A model generated the notes under the pieces. That model was not told the origin of the DNA. It saw only the letters and a list, made by a program, of their open reading frames with translations, and ran no database searches. Below are positions 17,901 to 26,089 of a stretch of DNA of 64,000 bases, one piece after another. Position 1 is the first letter of the stretch, and each line of letters begins with the position of its first letter. Where the stretch lies: NCBI GenBank assembly GCA_024763075.1, contig JANTGF010000004.1, positions 1 to 64,000 of the forward strand. Direction: 5' to 3'. Origin of the DNA: Bacteroidales bacterium (GTDB lineage: Bacteria; Bacteroidota; Bacteroidia; Bacteroidales; VadinHA17). Both the position numbers and the translations under genes were made by a program.

Positions 17901-18228
17901 TGTAATGTATCATCAAGGAGAACAGTTATATATACGTGGAAACAGAAGCGCAATAGGAGGGGATGTTTTCCGGGATAAAATCTTCGATGATCAGGAGTTT
18001 CAGTTGGAAGAGGGAGATATTATCTATATGTTCAGCGATGGTTACCCCGATCAGTTTGGTGGCCCCATGGGTAAAAAGTTTAAAATGGCAAGGTTACGGG
18101 AGTTGCTGAATGAAATTCATAAACTTCCCATGGATGAACAATATAACATCATTAAGAAAAGTTTTGAGGACTGGCAGGGGGACCTGGACCAGGTAGACGA
18201 TGTTTTGTTTATGGGAATCCAGATATAA
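14977..18228 (+). CDS. Two-component-regulator-propeller sensor with SpoIIE-type PP2C phosphatase output
   Basis: The 1083-residue protein has an N-terminal export signal (MFRSYLLIFLVVGVIQGASS; an ATG at 14995 is an alternative start). About fourteen Reg_prop strands follow, such as IIEDNNGFLWVGTGSGLNRFDG and LIQDFEGNIWVGTYGKGLCMF, then a Y_Y_Y domain ending near residue 760 and one membrane helix near 769-790. A coiled coil (RLKEERLEKELDIRTKEVIE) leads to a PP2C/SpoIIE phosphatase. Metal-binding acids are present: SGDF with Asp866, ADSTGHGVPGAF with Asp884, FSDGYPDQFGG with Asp1021, and a late DLDQVDDVLF. Catalysis should be intact. This fuses an outer-face hybrid-type sensor to a Ser/Thr phosphatase. 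It closes the cluster; no anti-sigma kinase or STAS protein is nearby. Confidence 0.92.
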   Translation: MYIRNYMFRSYLLIFLVVGVIQGASSQDSFFRNFSTDTDPALTNRFINTIIEDNNGFLWVGTGSGLNRFDGLNFRSDFLPDSLSEININCSFKDSDNKLWFGSKNGLVLVFDGTGFSILSLRDFTSNAVTGFVETEDQFVVISTQNKGLVITNMANPGELSHILLDQKLITSIGKAPDGKLLVGSNDGLYIYSMPVGKQAPQFIRKSAEIQETTIQLINSGNTPGIVFIGTADRGAYILHTGKNGRGFEVFPLASDEELAQINVKSLIEDNDHNIWIATSRQGLLKIKTPWNNPEKLNVKWYDKQNGLESNNTRALIQDFEGNIWVGTYGKGLCMFLDEALSFKKFDKDIPGESITAVAEDEAYFYFAGDNGIQKVDKKTNLEVSNYSVKNGLPEDVITSLYMDSTLGVLFIGTSSEGVYSILVRTGKVKRFFVSRDKNERSVNYITGKGHSLCVATGNGLFLFDLNTGKKDHLSVSSGQLPHNDVHQVFIESNNKIWLSTSSDDLYYLEGSEHILKKSGLFRKNVRFDINAIKIGENGDVWAVTNGLGLIHMSKDSTNFITTRTGLMSDYCYSLVIGGHNDVWVGHRKGFSRITRKENGYMIQTYGKNQGLTGDANANASIRIHDGRLFFGTTKGLVIYNGENENKSLNPPKVNILSLQFTSDRNNLKLEMLPEDRRVSLPYASYKLRIDYVGISYRNPGKVQYQYKLENYDSDWSGLTSATSVEFPRLDDGEYTFYLKAFNSEYQTTDQPASFVIVVVKKPFWKRWWFFTILAVGFLVLVVGIIRIRERNHRLKEERLEKELDIRTKEVIEKKEELEVKNREITDSINYAQRIQASILPPTSILKEGFKGSFTYFKPRDIVSGDFYWWHQTGADKYIVICADSTGHGVPGAFMSMIGSTLIKDIVNRNPGIKPSELLTLLDQDVVESLNQRIGEGKDAIDNEHFSTSDGMDIIVCEVNIKTRVLRFASAMRPIVMYHQGEQLYIRGNRSAIGGDVFRDKIFDDQEFQLEEGDIIYMFSDGYPDQFGGPMGKKFKMARLRELLNEIHKLPMDEQYNIIKKSFEDWQGDLDQVDDVLFMGIQI

Positions 18229-18236
18229 GTTGGGTC

Positions 18237-18830
18237 TCATGAACCAATTTCTTCCATCGTTACAAGCCCGTTTAGTATAGCGTAAACCGTTTGACCGGAT
18301 ACAGTTTTAATCCCTAATTTTTGTGAAATGTTTTTTCTGTGGGTAATAACTGTGTGTGTGCTGATAAAAAGTTTATTGCCGATTTCTTTGCTTGTAAGGC
18401 CAAGTGCAATATGTCTCAAAATACTCTTTTCACGCTTACTCAATCCGGTTGATGTCACTTCCCTGGGTTTCCCGGATGTATATTTTAATACAATTTGACT
18501 AAACTGTTCTGTTAAATTGTTTTTGTCTTTGTAAAGGCTTATTATCTCATCACAAAAAGCTGGAGTATTTATGTGTTCATCGGTTTTAAGAAAAATAATT
18601 ATGGGTTTTGTTTTTCCGTGTAGTTTCTGTATTTCCTTTAAATTTTTCTGATTCACTATTTCACCGGACAATATAACAAAGTCCGGTTTGTTTTTAATTA
18701 TGGAAGCCAATAGCTCCTCTACCTCCGTATTCCAGACAACATCAATATCCTCTGATTCCTTCAGAACAAAGTTGAGTCCTTTAAGAATAATATAGGAAGT
18801 AGAAGCAATCAATACCTTTATTTTTCCCAT
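18237..18830 (-). CDS. LuxR-type DNA-binding regulator with degenerate receiver domain
   Basis: The 197-residue protein has the size and two-domain layout of NarL/LuxR response regulators. The C-terminal HTH (about 127-185: GLSKREKSILRHIALGLTSK, then EIGNKLFISTHTVITHRKNI) is well preserved. The N-terminal receiver-like domain keeps the first strand (KIKVLIA) but has Ala9-Ser10 where acidic metal ligands normally sit. It has Ser55 (PDFVILSGE) where the phosphoacceptor Asp is expected. It therefore probably does not work by Asp phosphorylation. It lies 15 bp downstream of the hemerythrin gene, so I infer that the two act together in an oxygen, nitric-oxide or iron response. It ends 8 bp from the convergent SpoIIE-type gene. 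Confidence 0.88.
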   Translation of the reverse strand: MGKIKVLIASTSYIILKGLNFVLKESEDIDVVWNTEVEELLASIIKNKPDFVILSGEIVNQKNLKEIQKLHGKTKPIIIFLKTDEHINTPAFCDEIISLYKDKNNLTEQFSQIVLKYTSGKPREVTSTGLSKREKSILRHIALGLTSKEIGNKLFISTHTVITHRKNISQKLGIKTVSGQTVYAILNGLVTMEEIGS

Positions 18831-18845
18831 AACTTCGAAGTCAGA

Positions 18846-19577
18846 TTAGATAGCATTTGTTGTATGGATTGCCTTTTCCATTAGAATAACCTTGGGTATC
18901 AGTACATTATCTTCTATTCTGCTATGATCATTCATATCCTGTTCCAGAATAAATAAGGCAGACAAAACTTTGGAACAAAGTGCCTGGTTTTCCGGGGATG
19001 GAAGGTATTTTATTATTATATTTTTCAGGTCAAATAGTTTCTCCTCAATGTTATTATGCTCAGAACGATATTCGTCAATATGATATCCTTTTTGGGAAAT
19101 CTGTTTTTGTTTGCTCTCCTTTTTTGAAAGATAGGCATTTTCCACCTCTGATGCATAAGGGAATACCGTTTCATCTTCTCTTGAAATATGACTGATCAGC
19201 TCTTCTTTGTATTCTTTGAAAAACGACCGGAGTAAATGAGCATGCTTATGATGGCCATAACATTTATTTACCATCTGATCTATAAGCTGTTCGATTTCAG
19301 GAATTTTTTCTGTCAGATAGTATTGATGGGTTTTACTCAGATAATCAATAATTAATTTGATAGAGAATCCCTGCAAATGTTTCCCAGGGAAATACTCTTT
19401 ATCATGAAAAGAATTAACAATCTCCAGAAAAAACTCAGTATTTACGGAGTTTTCTTTACAAACCTCAGCAATGGTTTTATCCCCGAATCCCAGCCGGATA
19501 TCAAACCGGGTTATTACCGATACGAGCAGATAATTCAGATGTATCAGGTCAGCCATTTTTTTATCGGCGGTAATCAT
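18846..19577 (-). CDS. Hemerythrin domain protein with ScdA/RIC-like N-terminal domain
   Basis: The 243-residue protein has the layout of RIC/ScdA iron-sulfur repair proteins: an N-terminal DUF542-like domain (about 6-60: KMADLIHLNYLLVSVITRFD followed by TIAEVCKENSVN), then a hemerythrin four-helix bundle. Likely di-iron ligands are in YGHHKHAHLL, LISHISREDETVFP, YRSEHNNIEE and DHSRIEDNVLIP. The N-terminal domain lacks the paired Cys of ScdA; that position reads RLGFGDK (28-34). Hemerythrin-like domains bind O2 or NO at a di-iron centre in the cytosol. The neighbouring LuxR-type regulator suggests a sensing rather than a storage role. No Fe-S cluster assembly gene is adjacent. Confidence 0.85.
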   Translation of the reverse strand: MITADKKMADLIHLNYLLVSVITRFDIRLGFGDKTIAEVCKENSVNTEFFLEIVNSFHDKEYFPGKHLQGFSIKLIIDYLSKTHQYYLTEKIPEIEQLIDQMVNKCYGHHKHAHLLRSFFKEYKEELISHISREDETVFPYASEVENAYLSKKESKQKQISQKGYHIDEYRSEHNNIEEKLFDLKNIIIKYLPSPENQALCSKVLSALFILEQDMNDHSRIEDNVLIPKVILMEKAIHTTNAI

Positions 19578-19638
19578 AGGTTTTCGTTTTGTTTGTCAGT
19601 TTTATTAAATATTATTCAAGGCAGTCCTTAAGAGAAAA

Positions 19639-20151
19639 CTAATTTTTAATTTCAGGCAGGATAAAGAAAGGAGTGGACACAACATTACTTTCATGACCGG
19701 CCCGGTCTTTGATGTAAAAGTCGTATGATATAGTATCGTATGGAAAGGCAATATATAAAAAATCTACTTTTATAATTCCTTTTAATGATGGATCCTGACT
19801 TTCAGGTTCCAGATAAGGGATACGGTAATTGAGGGGTTGTTCAAGTTCCGGTTTAATGAGCTCACCCTTAACCATGGCCCACAAGGTGAAAAACATGTTG
19901 TAATAAGTGGTATCCTCCGGGTCTGTATCGTCCACAGGTTGTTTTAGCCCAATGTCTCCGTCACCATCTACAAAACTGAAAGAGACCTGGCCAACCAGCC
20001 CTTTATTTCCCAAAAGGTCAGTTGTATCCCTTAAATCAAAACTTTTGTATTCAATTTCGGGGATGATTGAATATACCTGTGTTTTTCTACAGGAGAAAAA
20101 CAAAATCAATAACAATGAAATAAAAAATACAATGCCTGCTTTTTGTCGCAT
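19639..20151 (-). CDS. Small lipoprotein of unknown function
   Basis: The 170-residue protein has a lipoprotein signal (MRQKAGIVFFISLLLILFFS followed by Cys21), so it is likely anchored in the membrane. The mature part has the segment VGQVSFSFVDGDGDIGLKQP, an Asp/Gly-rich loop that I recall from uncharacterised Bacteroidota lipoproteins. It is followed by beta strands IKVDFLYIAFPYDTISYDFY and IKDRAGHESNVVSTPFFIL, the last resembling the end of an Ig-like or fibronectin-like domain. No enzyme motif is seen. It follows der by 64 bp on the same strand and may be the last gene of the era-der unit. Confidence 0.75.
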   Translation of the reverse strand: MRQKAGIVFFISLLLILFFSCRKTQVYSIIPEIEYKSFDLRDTTDLLGNKGLVGQVSFSFVDGDGDIGLKQPVDDTDPEDTTYYNMFFTLWAMVKGELIKPELEQPLNYRIPYLEPESQDPSLKGIIKVDFLYIAFPYDTISYDFYIKDRAGHESNVVSTPFFILPEIKN

Positions 20152-20215
20152 TTTACAAATTTACAATTTATCCTTAAAAACCCAGCAAAAACCATACCCG
20201 ATGCCTTCCGGAAAA

Positions 20216-21520
20216 TCATTTTTTTCTGAAAAAAATCTGAATGGGGACCCCTGTAAAATTAAAATTTTCCCTTATTCTGTTTTCGATATATCTTTTATAG
20301 GGCTCTTTGACATGCTCTGGATAGTTACAAAACAAGGCAAATGATGGTGCATGTGTCGGAAGCTGGGTAACGTATTTAACTTTTATTTCATGTCCCCTGT
20401 ATGAAGGTGGATGATGTGTTTTTGTTGCCTCCAGTAGCAGATCATTTAGTTTGGATGTTGGGATTTTTTGCATCCGGCTTTTATAGACTTCCATGGCAGT
20501 TTCCAAAACTTTCTGAAGTCTGAGTTTGGTTAATGCAGAAGTAAATATGATGGGTACATCCTGAAAAGGAGCAATCTTTTCCCGTATTTTATTTTCAAAT
20601 TGAACAGCAGTTGCTGTTTCTTTTTCAACCAGGTCCCATTTGTTTACAAGAATGACTACTCCCTTACGGTTTCTGTGTATCAGATTGAGGATGTTGAGAT
20701 CCTGTGATTCAAATCCCAGTTGGGCATCCACCAGCAACAGACAGACATCAGAATTCTCAACTGCCGTAATAGCCCGCATTACCGAATAAAACTCAAGGTC
20801 TTCCCGGACTTTTCCTTTCTTACGCAAACCGGCTGTATCCACCAGATAAAAATCATGATTGTATTTATTGTACCGGGTGTAAATTGTGTCCCGTGTGGTT
20901 CCCGAAAGGGGTGTGACTATATTCCTTTCCTGGTCCAGTAATGCATTAACCAAAGAGGATTTTCCTACATTTGGCCTTCCTACGATTGCAATCCGGGGGA
21001 GTTGGAGTTCTTCCTCCTCCTTTGCTTCAGGCAGTTCTTCCACTACTTTGTCCAGCAGATCTCCGGTTCCGCTCCCGTTTGCCGAGGAAATGGTAAATAA
21101 CTCTCCAATTCCCAGCTTATAAAACACATTTGCATCATACTGACGAATATGATTATCCACTTTATTCACTACTACAAAAATCTTTTTATCCGTTTTGCGA
21201 AGGATCTTTGCCAGCGCTTCATCAGGTTCCGTAATCCCTGTTTCTACATCTACCATAAAAAGGATGACTCCGGCTTCATCCATTGCTGTGATCACCTGTT
21301 TCTTAATTTCGTCTTCAAAGATATCATCTGATTTACTCAGATATCCGCCCGTATCAATCACCGTGAATTCCTGCCCGTTCCAGTCCGATTTTCCGTAATG
21401 CCTGTCCCTGGTGACTCCGCTGGTTTCATCAACGATGGCTTTTCTGCTTCGTGTCAGCCGGTTAAATAAAGTGGATTTACCTACATTTGGTCTTCCTACT
21501 ATTGCAACTATATTTCCCAT
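20216..21520 (-). CDS. der: Ribosome biogenesis GTPase Der (EngA)
   Basis: Der is the tandem-GTPase needed for 50S subunit assembly. The 434-residue protein has two G domains. The first has GRPNVGKST (near residue 8), DTGG and NKVD; the second has GRPNVGKSS (near 180), DTAGLRKKGKV and NKWD. A C-terminal KH-like domain follows, ending in HEIKVKYVTQLPTHAPSFAL, then FCNYPEHVKEPYKRYIENRI and NFTGVPIQIFFRKK. Length and all G motifs are normal. The gene follows era on the same strand with a 189 bp gap in which no other gene is seen. Confidence 0.98.
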   Translation of the reverse strand: MGNIVAIVGRPNVGKSTLFNRLTRSRKAIVDETSGVTRDRHYGKSDWNGQEFTVIDTGGYLSKSDDIFEDEIKKQVITAMDEAGVILFMVDVETGITEPDEALAKILRKTDKKIFVVVNKVDNHIRQYDANVFYKLGIGELFTISSANGSGTGDLLDKVVEELPEAKEEEELQLPRIAIVGRPNVGKSSLVNALLDQERNIVTPLSGTTRDTIYTRYNKYNHDFYLVDTAGLRKKGKVREDLEFYSVMRAITAVENSDVCLLLVDAQLGFESQDLNILNLIHRNRKGVVILVNKWDLVEKETATAVQFENKIREKIAPFQDVPIIFTSALTKLRLQKVLETAMEVYKSRMQKIPTSKLNDLLLEATKTHHPPSYRGHEIKVKYVTQLPTHAPSFALFCNYPEHVKEPYKRYIENRIRENFNFTGVPIQIFFRKK

Positions 21521-21709
21521 TTGTTTTCTCTAATTATAACCTAAATAGCGGGCTTTATGGTCATTAATTAGCCCGTATATAAAGTTAGTGCTTTATTCAG
21601 AATGTTCGAGTTCGAGGCCTGTGAAGTCTTTAAAACCAAGGAGTTTACTCTTGTAAATGACTGTTTTGAAGACGAGTATAACAATGAAATCGGACATTAT
21701 GGACAAGCA

Positions 21710-22588
21710 CTAATTATAACCCCATTGTTTAAGGTATCTTTCATTGTCCTTCCAGTCTTTTTTTACTTTCACAAACAATTCAAGAAAAACCTGTTTGCCA
21801 AAAAATGCTTCAATATCTTTTCTGGCCTCCGTGCCCACTTTTTTTAATGACTCTCCTCCTTTTCCTATAATAATTCCTTTTTGTGAATCGCGTGCAACAA
21901 ATATTTTTGCTTCAATTCGAATTAGTTTCTTGTCTTCTTTAAAGCTTTCCACCTCCACCTCAACAGAGTAAGGGATTTCCTGCCGGTAAAACATTATGAT
22001 CTTTTCCCGGATTATCTCAGAAACCAAAAATCTTTCTGTTTTATCCGTAAGCTGGTCATCAGGGAAATATGGCGGCGATTCAGGTAATTGTTTCAGAATT
22101 TCAATTAAAACAACATCCAGATTCACTTTTTTCAATGCAGAAACGGGTATGATCTGAGTATCCGGAAAAATCTCCATCCATTTATCAACAACTTCCTTTA
22201 GATTCGTATCTGCCTTAAGGTCTATCTTATTGACAAGCAGAATGATAGGAGCATCAACCTGTTTCAGTTTATAAATGAAATCTGTATTTTTGTCAGGGTC
22301 ATCCAGATAATCCGTTACATACAAAATTACATCGGCATCTTTTAGTGCTCCGGTAGAGAACCTCAGCATGCTTTCCTGAAGCTTGTATTTTGGTTTCAGA
22401 ATCCCGGGTGTGTCAGAATAAATGATCTGATAATCATCACCGTTTACAATCCCCAGAATCCTGTGCCGGGTTGTTTGTGCTTTTGAGGTAATGATGGATA
22501 ATTTATCTCCAACCAGGGCATTCATTAGGGTTGATTTGCCCACATTGGGATTCCCTATAATATTTACAAAACCTGATTTAAACCCCAT
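21710..22588 (-). CDS. era: GTPase Era (16S rRNA/30S assembly)
   Basis: Era binds the 3' end of 16S rRNA and helps 30S maturation. The 292-residue protein has the usual length. G motifs are GNPNVGKSTLMN (G1), TTRHRILG (G2), DTPG (G3) and NKID (G4). The C-terminal KH RNA-binding domain is visible as KIFVARDSQKGIIIGKGGES followed by LKKVGTEARKDIEAFFGKQV, and ends in the typical VKVKKDWKDNERYLKQWGY. It is followed by der and preceded by the DUF5686 gene 95 bp upstream. Confidence 0.98.
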   Translation of the reverse strand: MGFKSGFVNIIGNPNVGKSTLMNALVGDKLSIITSKAQTTRHRILGIVNGDDYQIIYSDTPGILKPKYKLQESMLRFSTGALKDADVILYVTDYLDDPDKNTDFIYKLKQVDAPIILLVNKIDLKADTNLKEVVDKWMEIFPDTQIIPVSALKKVNLDVVLIEILKQLPESPPYFPDDQLTDKTERFLVSEIIREKIIMFYRQEIPYSVEVEVESFKEDKKLIRIEAKIFVARDSQKGIIIGKGGESLKKVGTEARKDIEAFFGKQVFLELFVKVKKDWKDNERYLKQWGYN

Positions 22589-22683
22589 GTTTGAGTACTT
22601 TATTTTTTTGCAAAGATAACAAATATACCAAGATACTTTAAATGTATGATCTGGGTTCAGACGTTCGTGGTGCTTAAGAGATT

Positions 22684-25173
22684 TTACATCTTGAAACTTA
22701 AGGTAAATTTAAAAGCAAAATTATCAATGGTCTTTGGCAGTGTGTACGGACCATAGCGATAAAAAACTCCAAGTCCGTAACCGATAAAAAACTGGTTGAG
22801 CAGATTGTTGATCAGGATGCCCGACTCATAATAGCCTTTATCCATTATTTTGAACTGAATGTCAGAATGATACTCAGGATGAGACAAATAACTTACACCA
22901 AGGTTTGAAACAAGCAGGATATCCGGCTGAAACCAACCGGCCTTGAATAGCAATTTTCCAAAATTCTGTCTGAAAAAGAAAGAGAAAAACCTGTCCGATA
23001 AAAATTCATTCATACGCATGGTTCCGAAACTGTTTTCAGTTTCAATGGTGAAACTTTTGTAGCTGCCTCTTCCGTTATACATTACAGAATAAGGGGCATT
23101 CCCTTTCATGATGCCTGCATCAATACTCAGGCTTGTTGTTCCCAGTGAACGGGTGGTGAATTTTTGTGTAAGTCTGAATTCAAACTTACTGTAATTAAAT
23201 TCTCCGTTTAAAAAGTTCAGGCCCTGAATGTAGTTCCCGTAAAAGACCGGATATTTTGTTCCCAGCGAAATTCTGCCCTGGGATGATTGAAAGAAATTTT
23301 CCTTATAGGCAAAACGCAAGCGTATGCCGGCTTCGGTGAATGTCCCCTGGTTGATGAATTGCGGTGGTTGCGACCCGGGGATATGGTATAAATATGGATA
23401 CCAGAAGGTAGTTTGCGAATTAGAGAAAAATAACCGTGCCCGTACATATTGAAACATACGGAAACCAAAGGAGGCTTCCCATAAACTTACCCTGTCCATC
23501 TTTTCAATCAGAAATTGCCTGAAAAAGTCAGAATCAAAGCTTCTGGTTGTCTTGTAGAATTTATAAGATCCTGATTCCCTGACATCATCCAGATAACTTG
23601 CCTGCAAATCCATTTCCAGTTTTTTCGAAAGGACCCATTTTGCATTTAACCCGTATTTTATCTCCTTGTCTTTGAAGCCATAGGCAAAATGCCCTCCAAA
23701 AAAGATCCGGTCTGATAGTTTGTCATTGGTAATTCCGCCTATTCCAAGCCTGAATCCTTCATAACTGTTATAGTTGAGGATTGATCCAATATCAATATTG
23801 AAAATGGAAACCGGAATATAGCCATTAATTAAAGTTTTTGTCATAAATAACATCCGGTCAAAATGCTCCGCCTCTCCAAGGCTGTCAATTACCTGGTAAG
23901 TAGTGCTGTCTTTGGAGCTGAGAGGTGCATTTCTGTAACTGCGCCAGAAGCTCTCATTCTTATAATATGCATTTTTGTTTACTTCCAGTACAACACTGTT
24001 AAATTTATTATAATCCAGATCGGGATACAGAGTGATGTCCTGAATATAACTTTTTCCAATTCCGATCACCTTAACTTTTTTTCCTTCTGACTCTGCAGTA
24101 TGCGAGGGCCTTGTATCTTCCGGGTCGATTAAGATAATGTCTGTATTTAATTGAACAGGAAACCATTGCTGATGGTCCAGAAACTCATATTTTTGCTGGA
24201 TCTTTATTTTAAATAAACCTCTGTTTTCGGCTGCTTCAGCAACTACATTCTGAATGCCATACATATTGGAATTCACATACATAAACCCTTTGAGTCCTTC
24301 AAAGTTTTTTCCTTTTTTAGGCTGAAATGAAATAATAAACAGGGTATCATTTGTTTCTGTGAACAAGGTATCTCTTAAAATGAATAAATACTTGTTTTTA
24401 CTGTTTTTACTGATTGGACTCAAAAATTTATGATCAAGAATAGTTATAAAATCATTGTAAAATGAAAAAGACTGCAGCTGACTGGCCAAGAGAATAAATG
24501 AAGGACTCTGGAAACCTGAAACTTTGGATGCGATAACATTTTCATAATTTTTATCAGGGTAAATATAATCCCGTTTGCTTACAGATTCCATTAGGAAGAG
24601 ATGCTGTTTGTCAATCAGGTTTTGCAGTTGAACCATTACAGTGTCTTTTTTAACCGAATCAACTGAAGAATGAAGTGAATCCCCTGGCTCAGGAGGGAGA
24701 TCCAGTGTGAAATACAATTTGTTATAGGAGGTATATGAAAAGGAGCGGATTTTTTCAGGATTGTTTATTTCTCTGTATTTGTAAACCTGATCAATAATTC
24801 TGTGCGCCGGATTTATACCGGGAATAACCTTGATTTCATCAATGCTATAAGCTTTTTTCTGCATCCGGATGATCAGCCCTTTTCTTTTAGTTCCCGGATC
24901 AAGGACCAATGTTTCATAGCCTATGTATGAGAATTTTAACCGGGTAACCGGAACCCTTGTGTGCAGCTCAAAAACGCCATCAATATTACTTGTGGTACCT
25001 TTTCCGGTATCATTGTAAGTAATATTTACAAAAGCCAGTTGTTTTCCGGTACCGGAGTCCACAATCACCCCTGAAACAAACTCTTCTTCCTGAGCCTTCA
25101 GTGCAAATGCATTAAGCATAAGCACCAGAGGTAGCAGTAAGTAAATTTTGGATTTGTGATTTGTTCCGCTCAT
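22684..25173 (-). CDS. DUF5686 outer-membrane protein with carboxypeptidase-regulatory-like N-terminal domain
   Basis: The 829-residue protein begins with a signal peptide (about 1-27, ending ALKAQ). A CarboxypepD_reg-like beta-sandwich follows at about 33-115 (VSGVIVDSGTGKQLAFVNIT, then TTSNIDGVFEL and FSYIGYETLVL), as found at the start of SusC-like receptors. The rest matches DUF5686 proteins: HRIIDQVYKYREINNPEKIR near 125, and a C-terminal half full of short aromatic strands that end in FAFKFTLSFKM. This reads as an outer-membrane beta-barrel. There is no TonB plug domain and no SusD partner, so it is not a glycan importer of the usual kind. Its function is unknown. It is 38 bp downstream of the pseudouridine synthase gene. 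Confidence 0.9.
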   Translation of the reverse strand: MSGTNHKSKIYLLLPLVLMLNAFALKAQEEEFVSGVIVDSGTGKQLAFVNITYNDTGKGTTSNIDGVFELHTRVPVTRLKFSYIGYETLVLDPGTKRKGLIIRMQKKAYSIDEIKVIPGINPAHRIIDQVYKYREINNPEKIRSFSYTSYNKLYFTLDLPPEPGDSLHSSVDSVKKDTVMVQLQNLIDKQHLFLMESVSKRDYIYPDKNYENVIASKVSGFQSPSFILLASQLQSFSFYNDFITILDHKFLSPISKNSKNKYLFILRDTLFTETNDTLFIISFQPKKGKNFEGLKGFMYVNSNMYGIQNVVAEAAENRGLFKIKIQQKYEFLDHQQWFPVQLNTDIILIDPEDTRPSHTAESEGKKVKVIGIGKSYIQDITLYPDLDYNKFNSVVLEVNKNAYYKNESFWRSYRNAPLSSKDSTTYQVIDSLGEAEHFDRMLFMTKTLINGYIPVSIFNIDIGSILNYNSYEGFRLGIGGITNDKLSDRIFFGGHFAYGFKDKEIKYGLNAKWVLSKKLEMDLQASYLDDVRESGSYKFYKTTRSFDSDFFRQFLIEKMDRVSLWEASFGFRMFQYVRARLFFSNSQTTFWYPYLYHIPGSQPPQFINQGTFTEAGIRLRFAYKENFFQSSQGRISLGTKYPVFYGNYIQGLNFLNGEFNYSKFEFRLTQKFTTRSLGTTSLSIDAGIMKGNAPYSVMYNGRGSYKSFTIETENSFGTMRMNEFLSDRFFSFFFRQNFGKLLFKAGWFQPDILLVSNLGVSYLSHPEYHSDIQFKIMDKGYYESGILINNLLNQFFIGYGLGVFYRYGPYTLPKTIDNFAFKFTLSFKM

Positions 25174-25211
25174 GATTCAGCTCTGGTAATCGGTTTACTC
25201 AGGATTTGGAA

Positions 25212-26042
25212 TTATTTATACGAGCCTCGTTTTAAGATGGAAATCTCTTTGTCTGAAAGGTATCTCCATTTACCCCGGGACAATCCTTTTTTTGTTAAGC
25301 CTGCAAAATATACCCTGTCCAGCTTTTCAACTTTATATTCCAGAAATTCAAAGATACGCCGTATGATCCGGTTTCTTCCGGAATGGATTTCAATTCCGAT
25401 TTGTCTTTTGTCTTCCGGGTCAATATAGTGAATGGAGTCAGCCTGAATAAAGCCATCTTCCAATGTGATTCCTTCGGCAATTTTTTCCATATCCTTCCGG
25501 AGGAGCTGTTTATTAAGGCTTACCTGATAGATTTTTTTCTTCTGATGGCTTGGGTGAGTCAATTGTTTTGTAAGGTCACCGTCGTTCGTTAAAAGTAAAA
25601 CTCCCGTTGTCATTCGGTCAAGCCGGCCCACCGGATAAATTCTGGCATTCGGAGCCGATTTTATGAGAGAGAGAACCGTTTTTCTACCCTGTGGGTCATC
25701 TGTTGAGGTGATCACATCTTTGGGTTTGTTTATAAGGATGTATATTTTTTTTTCAGGTTCCAGGTCTTTTCCTTTAAACCTGACTTTGTCTGAGGAGGTA
25801 ATCTTCGTTCCCAGTTCCGTAACTTTCTTTCCATTAATGGTAATGAATCCCGATTGAATGATCTCGTCAGCTTCACGGCGGGAACACAAACCTGAATTTG
25901 CTATATATTTATTAAGTCTGATCCCATTTTTTTGTGAATTAACCACATTTTCCCCCTGGGATTGTTTTCCCTGGGAGTGAACAGACTTGCCTGTCCTTCT
26001 CTTACGGGGCTTATTCTCACTGCCTTTAAAAGTTCTTTTCAT
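25212..26042 (-). CDS. RsuA/RluB-family pseudouridine synthase
   Basis: The enzyme converts specific uridines in rRNA to pseudouridine. The 276-residue protein has a long basic N-terminal tail (MKRTFKGSENKPRKRRTGKS), common in Bacteroidota members. An S4 RNA-binding domain follows at about 42-100 (IRLNKYIANSGLCSRREADE and ITINGKKV). The catalytic domain has the motif YPVGRLDRMTTGVLLLTNDGD, with the catalytic Asp in GRLD. The late segment IEIHSGRNRIIRRIFEFLEY is typical of RsuA/RluB/RluE/RluF. It is closest in layout to RluB, but the rRNA target cannot be fixed from sequence alone. It is the first gene of the minus-strand run that includes era and der. Confidence 0.93.
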   Translation of the reverse strand: MKRTFKGSENKPRKRRTGKSVHSQGKQSQGENVVNSQKNGIRLNKYIANSGLCSRREADEIIQSGFITINGKKVTELGTKITSSDKVRFKGKDLEPEKKIYILINKPKDVITSTDDPQGRKTVLSLIKSAPNARIYPVGRLDRMTTGVLLLTNDGDLTKQLTHPSHQKKKIYQVSLNKQLLRKDMEKIAEGITLEDGFIQADSIHYIDPEDKRQIGIEIHSGRNRIIRRIFEFLEYKVEKLDRVYFAGLTKKGLSRGKWRYLSDKEISILKRGSYK

Positions 26043-26081
26043 TCATCTGAGTATTACAATTTTTTATACTATTTTTGGATT

Positions 26082-26089
26082 CAAATTTA
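26082..26089 (-). promoter_or_regulatory. Bacteroidota -7 promoter box on the minus strand (TAAATTTG)
   Basis: The plus strand reads CAAATTTA, so the minus strand has TAAATTTG, an exact TAnnTTTG match 39 bp before the pseudouridine synthase start. No TTTG -33 element at normal spacing is visible. It may head the transcript through DUF5686, era and der. Confidence 0.45.

Noticed and set aside
21602..21847. Plus-strand open frame across the era end and the der-era gap
   Set aside because: It covers the 3' end of era in antisense, has no family features, and its non-overlapping part is only about 100 bp.
22684..25173. SusC/RagA TonB-dependent receptor call for the DUF5686 protein
   Set aside because: The CarboxypepD_reg-like N-terminus is shared with SusC, but there is no plug domain, no TonB box and no SusD neighbour.
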